From: Ciona intestinalis
Taxonomy: Eukaryota > Chordata > Ascidiacea > Phlebobranchia > Cionidae
DNA length: 64,000 bases
Reading direction: 5' to 3'
NCBI RefSeq assembly: GCF_000224145.3
Contig: NW_004190506.2
Span: 839,751 to 903,750, forward strand
Of the stretch, positions 38,001 to 50,100 are shown one piece after another. Position 1 is the first letter of the stretch, and every line of letters begins with the position of its first letter. The notes under the pieces are model-generated. The model saw only the letters and a list, made by a program, of their open reading frames with translations, ran no database searches and had not been told where the DNA came from. Position numbers and translations under genes: made by a program.

Positions 38001-41000
38001 TACGGTAAGTATGATGTGTGTTAACTGTTTTATGTATTGTGCAAAAAGTATTTGTGTGTTTATGTAATACTGTAACATGTTTATATGTTATGTAATGCTG
38101 AAAATCATTTTTATGTTTTCAATTTAGAAAATTATTTTATGTAGAACATTTCTTCCACAAAAAGCATCTTTTCGCCAGAAATACTAATGTAGGGATCATT
38201 GTTTCCTACAGTCACATGATCAGCAGCAACTCCAGTCACATGACTTCACGCATGATCGACGATCTATGCACCAGTTTACCACATGCAGTGAATGAATGTC
38301 TTGCTCATCTTAACAATATTACATCCATGTATGAAGGTAGTAGTGGGATGCTGGATGCAATGACAGTTGAAGTACAGGACACTGGGACAAAGTTCTGTGA
38401 TGGTTCTTTGCTATCGAGGGTAATATAGAACATCTCAGTAGTTTTTATGTTTTTTTTTAATTCTATCAGTATATTTTATGGTTCAGCTTTGGGGATTATT
38501 GATTAAAATGTGTTTTTTTATAACCAAATTGGGTGATTTTTCTGTAATCTTGTTGGTACACTGACATTTGAAACCGTTAGTTCTTTTTTCTCAAAATATT
38601 ACCATTTTGAACTTTTGAACAGATATTCCAGGCTTGTTCAAATATTGCTCCATCTCAAAAGTTTAAACACCAAGAAGTTACAATTATCAACCAATCATCT
38701 GATGAACAACATAAGTGAGTCTAGGTTATTTATATCTTACTTATAAATATACAAAATCTTCAATGTTGTTTTCTATGTGAGTGAGGTCTTGCAGCATGAC
38801 ATGCAAAGGACATGAGATTTAGGCCAGAATTGGTCTATTACACCAATGTGTTCAGTATTAGAAAGCATATAACTTTTTGCATTTTTTTGTTTTTACATTT
38901 TTCAGAACACCACTTTGTGAACTAGCATGCGATATCTCATCCACTCAACTATTAACTCAATGCATTGAACTATTATTACTTGGTGATGAAAAAGTAGTGT
39001 GGGAGTCTGCATCAAGTGTGACAGCAACCTCTGCAAGTAACCAACATGCTGCATCAGGTATGAAGGAATATAATATAGTGGGGTAAAAAGAGACATCTTT
39101 TCATTCTATATTCTCGTCCCATTTGGTCGTAAACAAAGAACATTCAAAGCATTATAAAACCGTATCCTCATGGCTACCATAGACTGTTGTTATTTGTTTA
39201 AAACTCGATCAGGATATTTTATTTAGTACAACAACTTAATTATTCTATATATAATATACTTTAATATTTCAAATACACCCAGGCACCACATCTCTACATT
39301 CAACTATTGAAGGTGACGCACCAAATTGTAATGAAAAAACTGATGGAAAGAATAATCAAAGCTTGCTCTACTATATGACTTCAACACAGGTAAAATAACA
39401 CTTGTGACTAAAAAGCGAAGCTTGAAAAAAATACCAACGAAAATTAAAGTTTGTGTATTAAAAAAAATGCTCAAAAAAGAAGCTGTTTCTTTATTGAAAC
39501 TTTAGTGGTACCCTTTAGATCACATTTGAGCATCTCTATCTACATACATATTTTCATAATTTGTTGATATGCCCCTTTCATGTAAATCTTTTCAGGTGCA
39601 TGAACTGACCAGCATTGTCGCAAAAGTTTATATTTCTGCTCGAAACTTTGACTCGATTCCTACTTTACAACGTCTTGTGCAGAAACTTGCAAAGTTTTAT
39701 ACTCCTGCTCATTTATACCAGGTAAATTTGATATTATAACAGCAATAGGGGCTGTATGTGATACAGTTTCTTATGCTGTGCATGTTAATTGTACCAAAGG
39801 TGACAGATTTCTGCAAGCTCTTGTTAACTGCAGCGTTTGTATTAAAACTTTTAATCTTAACTTCCAAGATTTAACAAGTTACCTGTTAGATGGCAGACAA
39901 AACATCCATAATACACTACTTTTTTTCATACCAGATGAGACGTTGAAAGATTATTACATTACGCCCGGTAGCAGAAGGTACCAGAGCATTAACAAGTTAC
40001 GTTGTTATTTTCAGTTCACTTCCAGCACGTTCAAGACATACCTACGTATCATCTTATCCATATGTTGCCAATCCCTTACAACACACAGCATTGATTCCAC
40101 TAAGTTCACTCCCTCCCCTGCATCTTGCTTTGTTCGCAAATCCAACTCTCTTCTTCAAGTGGAAAACATTCTTCCAAGCTGCGGTAACAGCAAACTGAGA
40201 CTCTACAATGAGCTTAAAAGTGATTCAATGAACACTGCTTCTGACTCTGGCCAATATTTTAGCAACAAATGGCCATATGAAGCTTTGTATTGCTTATTGC
40301 TTGAGATATGCCAACCTTGGATTGCATGTGCTAATGTAACCTCACCAAGCAACGACTCTTTGCTGCTATTGCAACAATCGCCAACCAAATCAACGGTTTC
40401 CAATGTTTCAAGCAGTGATACTGAAGAAATACAGAGCCCAGTTAAGGAATCAGTGAAACCTGACACCGAGAAAAATGCAATCAATTTTGATTACATGACC
40501 TATGTTAAAAAATCTGACATCAAAGGTAAGAATGTGTTTTAATATTTTCCATAAACGGAAACTGCAATTATCATCTATTTTTTTTCTGCAGATACAAGTA
40601 GCACTGGGCTTCCAAAGCAGGTTAGTACAGTTTATACTGCTGTTAATCAATATTAAACCGGTATTATATTCATTTATTCTTACAGCCACTTACACAATCA
40701 TGGATGGACAAACGTGTTTATAAAGTTGCCGGCCAGAAAACCATTGGTTTGTTAGTGAGTGCATATAAGAAACACAAGCAAAAGCAAGGAGCAACTACTA
40801 TTATTAATCAGGTAGTTATATATATCCATTTTAACAACCTTTATTCAATAACCCTACTTGTAAGTAGAGTGACACTAATAATTTTATTAATGTTTTTGCA
40901 GAACCCAGTGTCTAGTAACCGTAGCAACAATAATGCAACAATTGAACACCAATCAGATGAAAGCTTTTCTTCTCTAACTTTGCCTGCTGATAATAAATCT

Positions 41001-41479
41001 GTTGAACACGAGGTGAATAGATGTAACTTATTTTATTCTTATATGGCAGGCAACAACATTCATTATTACAAGGGTGTTCTGTTTTACAAACCTCATGCCT
41101 ACTGTTACCATGTATGTAACTTTGTGCTAAATTATTTCTTTTTTTTATCAGTTTAAGGTGTGTTGTGTTAGGATTAAATGTATATCTATATCTATATATA
41201 TATATATTTATTTATACATATTACATGATCACACTTTTTTCACAGATGTGGACCAATACTGTCATAGCAACTTTGCGGTTACTGATCTCTGCCCCTGATT
41301 CTGTTCTCAGCAAATTGCTTCCAGTTTTGTACCAACCTCTTGCGACATTAGCCACCAATTCCAAGGACTCACAATCCCCCAATAGTAGTAGTACAGAGAT
41401 TGGTAGTATGTTTCACACTTGGTTGCTCAGAGTAGGCGATTTGTGCCAAATTTTGACCGCGCATGATGCAGTTGAATAA
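23035..41479 (+). CDS. ARFGEF3: ARFGEF family member 3 (BIG3), degenerate Sec7 protein
   Basis: Forty-five exons, 2099 aa (human 2177), all phases closing: 23035-23186, 23482-23563, 23890-23973, 24055-24186, 24523-24612, 25336-25459, 25630-25798, 26075-26169, 26568-26746, 27003-27097, 27724-27871, 28198-28368, 28572-28728, 29155-29276, 29599-29680, 29986-30135, 30348-30493, 30748-30898, 31213-31299, 31481-31702, 31977-32057, 32353-32473, 32834-32963, 33279-33416, 33772-33877, 34219-34349, 34609-34830, 35145-35258, 35561-35684, 35781-35829, 36089-36189, 36524-36658, 36926-37105, 37396-37570, 37846-38004, 38212-38419, 38623-38714, 38906-39057, 39283-39389, 39596-39721, 40015-40525, 40592-40620, 40686-40811, 40902-41012, 41246-41479. 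Matches to BIG3 include KQSVSFIHDAILSIL, RPFERSMQLENCD, LTDIDGLEVDSS and WTNTVIATLRLLISAPDS. The Sec7-like part (exons 16-18) keeps ADSLYTLSYSILLL but lacks the FRLPGE glutamate finger, so exchange activity is not expected. A Lys/Arg-rich patch (exon 8) and a long acidic stretch (exons 12-13) precede it. Vertebrate BIG3 sits on secretory granules and tempers insulin and glucagon granule formation. Confidence 0.93.
28764..28870 (+). repeat. MITE-like fold-back element, partial copy
   Basis: ARFGEF3 intron. The left terminal repeat AGTCGGGTGGGGAAATATGG is followed by the internal word TGGTAGTGAACAAAGATTAT; the right half is not recognisable. Confidence 0.5.
29300..29428 (-). repeat. dispersed repeat family C, longest copy
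   Basis: ARFGEF3 intron. Read on the minus strand it begins ATGGGTGAGGTCTTCGTCCC and runs into a GC-rich head near 29328-29342, unusual for this AT-rich DNA. It may be the least truncated member of the family. Confidence 0.45.
29862..29960 (+). repeat. short tandem repeat at intron 15 / exon 16 border of ARFGEF3
   Basis: A unit of about 38 bp starting TTTTTTAAAGATCTGGCACT is present twice in a row. A third, partial copy (CACTAGGGTCAGATTGGCGG) follows after a 7-bp insert. All three lie upstream of the acceptor used by the model (AG at 29984-29985). The first two copies carry an acceptor-like TTTTTTAAAG. Confidence 0.85.
31000..31143 (+). repeat. dispersed repeat family E, copy 2
   Basis: ARFGEF3 intron. 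It pairs with 8120-8265 through ACCTGGGGTGGCAGAATAGG, CACTGCATTAATCAATAAAC, ACTATCCCTG and CTCC. Confidence 0.5.
32672..32880 (+). repeat. tandem duplication covering the start of ARFGEF3 exon 23
   Basis: The acceptor plus the first 45 or so bases of exon 23 (from 32834) are repeated about 135 bp upstream, at 32685-32735. Both copies read ATCATCCCACAGAGT, then GCATACATAGCATATTTAGA and CATGTTTG. The upstream copy keeps acceptor and frame (encoding VGAYIAYLDHVC) but loses the second half of the exon. Confidence 0.85.
33010..33046 (+). repeat. CT / TA dinucleotide microsatellite
   Basis: A run of CT repeats followed by TA repeats in an ARFGEF3 intron. It is a simple-sequence repeat with no evident function. 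Confidence 0.8.
35335..35402 (+). repeat. dispersed repeat family C copy
   Basis: ARFGEF3 intron. It shows the family order ATGGGTGAGGTCCT, CTGAGATTTAGGCCAGA-TTGGTC and a TTGCCCATA-like end. Confidence 0.55.
38775..38852 (+). repeat. dispersed repeat family C copy
   Basis: ARFGEF3 intron. GTGAGTGAGGTCTTGCAGCA is followed by GACATGAGATTTAGGCCAGA and TTGGTCTATT. Confidence 0.55.
39072..39240 (+). repeat. MITE-like fold-back element, diverged copy
   Basis: ARFGEF3 intron. It shows TATAGTGGGGTAAAAAGAGA, TTCTCGTCCCATTTGGTCGT, CATTCAAAGCATTATAAAAC and CGATCAGGATATT. The right terminal repeat has decayed. Confidence 0.6.
39500..39592 (+). repeat. dispersed repeat family D, copy 2
   Basis: ARFGEF3 intron. 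It shares GAAACTTTAGTGGTACCCTT, CATTTGAGCATCTCTATC and GATATGCCCCTTTCATGTAA with 16112-16216. It ends directly before the exon at 39596. Confidence 0.5.
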
Positions 41480-42542
41480 ACTATGCATTTTTTTTCAAGA
41501 CCAAATATTCTGTGGTTGGTACAGTTTTGTAAATGCTTTCGATTTTCTGCTGGAAATTTTTATCAGGTGTTGCACCAAGATCAAATTTATACACAGATTA
41601 TTATCAAATACTGCTGCCAAGATTTTCTAAGATGCAGTTTTCCTTGCACTTTTTTACTTTATATTCTGAAACTCATTATGGGTGCTGCACCCTGTTTAGT
41701 TCTGTGTTGTTCCGTCCTGTAAATTCCGAATTCTGTGTTTCTTTGCAAAGAACTTAGTGTAGTGCAATATTTTATTGTAGTTTTTCAAGTGTGTTGTCTG
41801 TGCAATTTATTTGTATCTGCTATATCTTCATTGTTGTTTTTAATGTTTTGTAATCATGCAGTTGACTTAGAAAGTGTATTGTAAGAGATAAAATAATGTT
41901 GGTTTTGTAATTGTCAACAAATAGAGACATATGTTACAATTTAAGGTGTGTTCTAGATTGGTGTTTGAGGTGTATTTATTTAGGTAGCCTATGTTATAGT
42001 ATGGTGCCATACCAAATAAAAAGAGTTAATTATCCGTTCCCATTCACACGTGCAAGGATAAGCAAGAAACCTTAATTTAAAGTTTTGTGAATGAACACAT
42101 AAATTAGGATCCAATAAACCAATTCGTAATTATGTGTTTTATAAAGTAAAGACCCTGCATGGAGCTAAAATACAGAAGTTGCAGTCGCTCTTTTTGCTAT
42201 CTCCATTGTAGGTAGAAAAAGGCAATCGAGAGAAAACGCAGGAAGAAAGTAGAAAATAATAGGGGTCAAATATCGCGACGAATTCCAAGGAACAATTACA
42301 AAGGGTACCAAGGTGTTAAGTAATTGCAGTAAGAATGCATGTTTATGTACATGTTCACTTGTTTATTTTGATATTTAAGTTGAGGTTATGCGTCATCAGT
42401 TTGTTAATTAAATTATTTTAATATTTAACTCATATTGTTATTAAATTAAAAAAAAAATGTTCGTGTGGTTTGACTTAAAATCGATTCATTATAATGATAT
42501 CGTAACCGTTTTACAGACGTGAGTTAAGTCTAGTAAGACAAC
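41480..42542. other. ARFGEF3 3' UTR and upstream region of next gene
   Basis: About 1.06 kb. AATAAA at 42015-42020 probably ends the ARFGEF3 transcript. Open frames just after the stop have no splice or family support. A strong acceptor-like CCGTTTTACAG at about 42506-42516 lies 26 bp before the next ATG and may be a 5' UTR or trans-splice acceptor. Confidence 0.45.
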
Positions 42543-43767
42543 ATGTCGTTTGTCCCACGTCTCTTATGGGCACGAACTCATGGTAAGTATATAAAATGTA
42601 ATATGACAGTAAACTGAAACATAATTATACTAATACTGCATGTTATACACTACATACTTTTACAGACTTATTGAAGAAGCCAATCATCACAAGAGTAAGA
42701 GGATATGCTGATTGGATCAAACCAAACTTTGCAGGGGGGCCAGCTAAACCACATGGTAATTTAATATTATTATTATTAGTTTATTACATCGGCTGCATAT
42801 TCGTATGTAATTTCACAAGTTCTACAAGAATTCCATTTTTTAATGTTGCAAGCTATGATCTACTTTCTGCCTTGAGTTTTCTAACTTGTTGTTCCACCTA
42901 ATTAGAATGGAGCAAGTTTGTGAGACAGTCGTTGTACACAGATGGAGAAAAAATTGTCGCATTTGGATTGATTGGGCTCAGTAAATATGTTTTTTTCATG
43001 TGCTTTATTATTATGCATTCGTAAAGTGGTCTACTTAATCAAGGTTATGGTAATTATATTACAAATAACTTGTTGTAGGGACACTAACTTAATGACATAA
43101 TCAACATAACATCTTGAACTTTTAACTTAGTTTACAAGTCAATATACTTTTCTGCACAGACCTTTATATTATGTTAAATTCTTAGCTCCCATATTTCTGT
43201 GGTATGCCTGGTTCCACACAGACAGTTACCAAAGAAGAAGAAAGACTTGTCATCAAAGGCTTAATACTGAAGTTTATTACCCAAGTAAATTTGTTTTGTA
43301 TTATTTATTATAGACTTTATAAAATCAGCAGTGTATGTATGAGATACCATTTTCTTTCTAAATTTAGTAAGACTGTTTCTTAACAAGACCAGCTAAACAT
43401 AAATAATGGTAGTCAAAAGGTTAAACAATGCCCGTTGAGTTATGACAGTAAATATGCTCGCATTAGCAAAACCTTGGGATATTGTGCTATGAGAGTATTG
43501 TAAGTAAAAACAGTGGGCCCACATTCCAAAAGTATTGATAAACATCTGGAAAGTATACCTTTTGTTCATTGATAAATAAACTGTGATAACATTAAGTAGT
43601 AATATAATGTCTTTAATTCCCCTGTCATGTGTTGATAACCACAAACCACACATACATTAGAATGTAAAATATTTCACCCAATTTAAAATGCCAAGTCCTT
43701 TGCTGCATTAAACCCATTTGATTCGTTTTTTACATTTCTTTCAGGTGTGAAACGTGATGAGTCTTGA
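42543..43767 (+). CDS. small single-pass membrane protein, probably mitochondrial
   Basis: Five exons: 42543-42582, 42666-42755, 42906-42980, 43186-43284, 43745-43767; 108 aa, phases closing, stop TGA at 43765-43767 and AATAAA at 43831-43836. The N-terminus is basic with few acids (MSFVPRLLWARTH...), as in mitochondrial presequences. One hydrophobic helix follows (IVAFGLIGLTPIFLWYAW), then a basic tail (QRRRK) ending in YYPSVKRDES. Size and layout suggest an accessory subunit of a respiratory complex. There is a loose resemblance in order to NDUFB4 (aromatic segment, TPIF-like helix, Arg/Lys-rich tail), but I cannot assign it with confidence. The function is left open. Confidence 0.75.
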
Positions 43768-44148
43768 TTGATCAAATTTTGTTTTCATTCTCTTTATTTC
43801 ATAAAACAAAAATTGATGTGTTCAAAATTCAATAAAGGTTATATCAGTACATTTGTTCTTGGTTTGGTTTTCCCCAAAGAGAGTTTTTAGCCTTTTATTA
43901 AGAAGTTTATAATGCAGGCTATGGTTCCTTTCCGATTATTGTTAAAACATAGCATATTAATTGTGCTTCTGCTAAAACACTTTACAAACGCAAATATTGT
44001 CCCCGATAAATAGTCGTCACGCTGTAGTGAGTTTGGTTGTCCCAGTAATTTCCAACGCTTAGTTGGTTCGCCGGTGCTGAGTAAACACGTTCAAAATAAT
44101 TTCTTGGTCGCGTTTGAGCAGTTTTTAAGCTGTAAACGCTGCAACAGA
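43768..44148. other. spacer to the vinculin-like gene
   Basis: 381 bp with the poly(A) signal at 43831-43836 and the presumed promoter and 5' UTR of the vinculin-like gene. Nothing else was recognised. Confidence 0.5.
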
Positions 44149-47100
44149 ATGAATTCGGACGTGTCTTACCTGAAACATATAATACCGAATCATGGAAAAT
44201 CTTTTAATATCGGCACAGTGGTTTTACCAACGGCGTCAATGCAGAGAATCGTAACTTCAATTGCTACGAAGGTTTGTAACAAACTTTTTAACATACATAG
44301 GTAAACGTTCATTTGTTGTACGAACTTGTACCCCATTTGACTGTGGCAATGTCTTTTATAGTATTGTGTGAATATACTAAAAAGGTTTGCAAAGTAGACA
44401 AAACTGTGTGCCCCAAGATTGTCTACAAAAACATGCAGTGCCTAATATGCAAAAGGATAACAAGAACTAAATATTCCCAAACACACAGGTGACACAGCTC
44501 TTGATTGGTTCATATTCAAATAAAACAACATTTAGCCATCACTCAAATTCAGAAGATCCAAGTTCTGCAGATACTGTTGTATATGCAAAAGAAACACTTA
44601 CAGCTTTGCAGAAACTTGTTCAGGTATGTGTTATACAGTTTTTCAATAATTGTGTTGTATAATGAAACGTTTGTAGTTGAACCACCTTAACATTTTATAA
44701 AGCTTCATGACCATTTTTATAAAATAACAATTGCAATAGAGTCACCATTGCCTAGCATTGATATTATTTCATGCTTTATAATTGGGTCATCATGAAAAAA
44801 ATGGTGCACTGCAGAATAAAATTTCAGTATAATAATGTCCGTTGTTTACAAAATCTCATTGCTTCTTGAGCCAATACCTAAACAAACACTTTATTGTAGG
44901 TGACAAATAAAACAACCGAAAAGGTTTATGGAGGTGACCATGGTGTGTTGGAAGAAATAGATCAGGCTGGTCAGAACTTGTTAATTGCTGGGGAGAAAAT
45001 GCTTTTAACTTGCCAAGTTCCTGTAAATACATTAATTGTTGCAATTTTTCAATAAATATTCTTTGAACGCCTCATCTTGTATGAAAAAATAATTATGTGA
45101 TAAAGTTTTGCTGGATGGTAGTTATTTACATGCCTAGTAGCATAAGTAACAGAATACTTTTTCAATAGTTTAGCATAAAAACTATTGTTTTGCAGACTTT
45201 TCTCTCAGAAAACTCTTCCAATCCTCAGTTAAGCATAACTGATTCTGTAACAAAGTGCTTTCAGGTATGCTTTTATCAGTGTAATGTAATATTAATTTAG
45301 ATGAATTTATAAACTGTAATACCGGTAACGGAAGTAAACATTTGTAGGCGTAAGGAACTGGTGCTACGAAAACTTACCAGACAAAAATCAAGTCCAACCT
45401 ATTGTTGTATAAAAGATCTATTTTGCCTAAATGACATCGTCAGTCTCTTCTTCAAATAGAATCATATATGTGTGTGTTAATATATGTTTAAAATTGTAGT
45501 GTCTAGTGATCCTACTGCTATGTGTTGATAATGCTGCTGTGAGGAAAATCATTCACAAGTCAAATGAAACCAATATATTGCTGCATAACCTTGCTGCTGC
45601 TAAATCAATGGAACAACTAGTTGGTAAGTAAGATTAATGGTTTATTCATGTTAGCTAACTATTATTTGATCAAAGCTAACTATTTTAAAAATGATTGTTT
45701 ATGCTTCTCTGGAAGATCTATTTATGTAATAGCTCATTGGGTGTTTTTTGAGATAAAAAAGGGTCAGTCTTGGTTAAGATCCTTACAATTAAAAATTCTT
45801 GCCAAAAGCGGACGTAAAACCTATTACCCAACAACTCAATAACTGAAGACTGAACTATACAGTTGTTTGGTGTTAGTGCAATAAACCATATTTTAATGCC
45901 AGAAAACTTCGAAAAATTTTCTTCTTCTGTTGTCGAACTACATGCTGCTGCAAACAAACGATGTTCTGATCTTGTTTCTTCTAAATCCCGAACAAAAATG
46001 CAACGTTCTGTATCTGCATTGAAGCATTCCATGCCCATGCTTGCTACAGCACTTAACATGGCTATCAAGTACCCACATAATGATGAAGCTGTTTCTGCAA
46101 AGGAATTTGCAGTTGTTCAGGTAAAGATTTTCCAAAACCTAAGTAGGTAGGACTTACAGAATACATTCCCCAAAATAATTTCAGTGTGTTTTCTTATGTA
46201 TTAATGTTGGTTAAGCAGCTTTACTTTTGTCTAAAGTTTTTTTAAAAGTAATTTTTACGATTAGCAATAGCATATTTTTAACCACTATCGTTTTGCCGCT
46301 AACTCCAATTTTATTGTTTTATTAATTTCAATAATGATTCTTGGTACTGTATTTAAAGAGATAAATAAAATTTATCTGATGCTGCTCCACCATTTTGTTG
46401 TATGCGGTAACTGAACAACATTAAATCATGTTTGTTTACATTAGGTTCGCAAAAGTATCCATGATATAGTGGAGATAATAAAAGCAAGGCCTGGCCATGT
46501 TTTATCTGAGGGGGAAGAAATTGGTTTGTTTATTGCTCACGTACAATCACTTGACAAAATGCTTCGACCTGAGAACAGGAATGAGTTAGTCTGCCTTGAG
46601 CTGGAAACCACTGTTCAATCTTTGGTCCATCATATTATGCTACTATCTTCATATTTAGTGCAGTAAGTGTGTTGAAATTTATTGGTTATTATTTTCTATT
46701 TAGTTGAATTGATATTGATGGTATATGGTTAAAATCTTAAATAGTATTAAAGTAGTTCATCTTGAGTTTTGCTTTGGGTTTGCTCATTTTTATGCAATTA
46801 CTAAATTTATAATTGCTAGAAATAGCTAAATAAACTACCTTTGGTGACATTTTTAAATATTCCTAAAGGTTTTATCAGTAATTCATAAGTTTTTTCATAT
46901 CTGCTATACACTATATAGCAGTAGATTATCATAAACTTGTAAAAAGACATTTTACTGTAATACTGTGCTGCTTACTGAATTACCTCCCAAATATAGATTT
47001 CCAGAACTTTGTAAAAGCTCTGATCACCTTGTTGAAGAAAGTAAGAAGTTTATTGAATTGAGTTGTGTAGTCAGCAAGCTCTCATCTTCCCTTTCGTCAA

Positions 47101-50100
47101 GTTTTGCATCCGATGTTAGTGAAGAGGATTCTTCCGAGTTTGGAGCAGTTTGTCGGATCGTGAGGGGGAAGTTGAAAAGCTTGAGAAGATCTGTGGAGTC
47201 CTCTGTATCCTCCTTGTGTGTACTTGCATTCGCAATGACCACAGAACCTGTTCAAAAGCTGGTTCAAGTGTTGACCGAAAATAGGGGTTGGGGATTTGAT
47301 CTAAAAACACTGGAGGCATCACTGAAAGCTTTTAATGTTCATTGTAATGAAGTTATGGAAGCTGCAAAGTTTGCTAGCTTTTCCGCATCAAGTGCTTATT
47401 TATATCAGCAGCTACAACATGCAGTTTCTTCATTTGAGATGGCAACTGAAAAATTGACTTCTCTGATACATGATCGGAAGAGGGACAATGTTGGTGAAAC
47501 CATCACCTCACTTGAAGCAGACTGGATTGAAGCCGTGAAATTTGTAGTCAAATCATGCGCAAAAGCACTCAGTCTTACTGAACTCACAAACTCTATAGAA
47601 AACAATGTGTTCAGGTATTTTTCTACAACATTAGGTTTTTAAGCATCATATAATTTTTGCATCATATAATTTTTTATATTTTTGTAGGGATTTTGACAGG
47701 TGTAATGAAGACATTGTGAACTTAGATGATATAATGTTGTCCAAGCATGCTATTTTTATCACTGGCAAGTCTAAGTTTCTTCTGTTAGTTGCCCAATCTG
47801 TTGTGGAAGACAGCACCAAACCTTTGTATAGAAACGGTGTACTTGCACATGTTAAACAACTGGGAGAGGTAGAGTATTAATATTAAGTTGATCTAATAGG
47901 AATTTTACTGGCCTACATCCTAGGACCCATGGCCTGCCACATTGCGGGACCTCACCCACATAGAATAGAATCGAATTTTATTAATTCGTTAAGCGCTTAT
48001 TCATTTTAAAATATTTTAAATGAGACTTGCTTTACATCAAAAAAAGTGACAAGACAAAACCAAGAAAAGGTGTGGTCAAACAGGACTTCAAATACATTAA
48101 TGTGTTACAGGGCATTGCTCAATTCACAGCAAGCAGCAATCAACTTATTGTAGATATGGCTTGTCTATCTTCTCAAGAGGCATTCCTGGCTTCAGCATCT
48201 GTGTTAAAATCACGTATTTCTGCCACGAAAATTGCGCTTTTAACTGAAACTAACCACCCCGATATAACAAGCTATGATAGATTGGGACTCAGAGATTTTT
48301 CAAACAAATCTGATTTGTGCGGTAAGTCTGCGAAAATATATATTTTGATGCAGTCGATACTGTTTATTTATACCCTGAATGTAATAACTGCCTCAACCCA
48401 GCTGTCACTAGGTTATTCAAATTATCTCCCAAAAAACAATTGAAAAAAAATCCCAAAAGAATAATCACCCACAAAGTAACATACATGGTAACCTTTAAGC
48501 TGACACAAGGTGTATAAAACAGGACCTGTGCTATAACGACTGTCATCTTCCGGCCAGGCGAAGATAAAGCAGGTTACATTCATTTATTCATGCAATAATA
48601 TGCAGTTTAAGTGGTTTTTGGGTTTAGTGTTTTACAATCTTTAATTTTCTAGGAATGATTAGCAACATGCACATGCTCAACAGTAAACTGGCAGCACTGG
48701 GTTTTGAAGCAGAGACTTCCCCAATAAGATTCACGAATGATCAAACAGAAAGAGATTCATCTTTTCATGATGTTGATGACCTGCTTGCAACTTCTGGGTA
48801 GGAAATAATAACCACTAATAACTTCGTACGACCTCAAAGTTGCTCATCTGAAGCAGTTGTATTTTACTTATATTTAAGTTTGCATATCATGGATTATAGA
48901 GACGGACAATATTGTCTTGTTAATTAGAAACTAAAGTGTTGTTCCAACTTTACTGAAAATGCTTTTTTACACCTTTCCATACACAATCATATCATAGTGT
49001 ATTCTGATAAATACTACATTTTAAACAGGCCTGATGTAGATATACCAACTGCTAAAGCCAAAGAATCAACTGACCTTGTTTCATTTGGTAATGGATTGCT
49101 ACCTTTAGCTGAGGATTTGTTAACTCAATATAAGAAAGATGATAAACATACAGATATTTTAAAACAGGTGATTAATTAACATTACTAATATGTTATATAT
49201 GCTCTTGCTGCCAGGTACACTTAGAGTCTGAAAGAGAACTGGCAATCTAATATTTTTGATTCTAAATAGATCCATGTTTCGTCCACCCTATATTGATATA
49301 TAATCAGAGTATGTCATCTTTCGATGGGTGTCTTGTTCAAGTTCTTTCCATATCTACAATGGTAGCAGTCTCGAGCCTTAAACCCATATCTTCTGGGCTG
49401 CAGCAGCAATCCTGATGTGCCCAGACTTCTCAATATTTTTACATATATAGTACTTTTTTATGACTATTTTAAAATCTATCCACAGCTAGAAGCAATGCAT
49501 CAAGTTCTTGATGAAATTGCTTCATCTTCAGCATCTTGTTCCCAAGCTTCTACATTACAAGTTGAAAACCCGGAAAAATCACCTTCTTTTACAGATGATG
49601 TGAGTTTGGTGTCTTATGATATATTGAGATCGCCAATATGTTCAGCTTGGTCAATATCTGCCCTTAAAGTGTTTCTACATGCCTGTATTACTTAATTTCT
49701 CCTTATGTTAAAATATTTGGGTAATAATCTAATTCATTTGAGGCTGTGTATTTGTTTTGTTATTTTGTCCGAAATTCCTCTGAAAACTGGACTGTATGCA
49801 CAGTGATGCCTTGTTTCTTATTTTCAGTCCACTCCAAGCAGTACACCTCTACATAAAGCCATACTGCTATGGAAGGAATCTCTTAATGAATCACTAAGCA
49901 TTATCCAAGTCCACTTTGACCTAAATGAAGGTGACAGTGTTGACAAATCAAGTTTATCTTCCCCATGTTTTGCTTGGTCTAATGCTGCTCATGCAATACT
50001 TGGGGCAGCACTGAAAATTTTCCCACTTCAAGCTACTTTCTTCAAGCGTTATTTCTCACTTTCTGGAGATGTAACTTGTGATACAATCAAAGAAAACAAG

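Noticed and set aside
39778..40014. Open frame upstream of ARFGEF3 exon 41 as part of the exon
   Set aside because: TATTTTCAG at 40006-40014 is a good acceptor and the family sequence resumes at FTSSTFKTYL; the upstream part has no family match.
45838..45876. Alternative start of exon 6 of the vinculin-like gene at 45863
   Set aside because: It needs a phase-0 donor that exon 5 offers only as a poor GTTGGT site; the 45627 / 45877 pair keeps frame with better signals.
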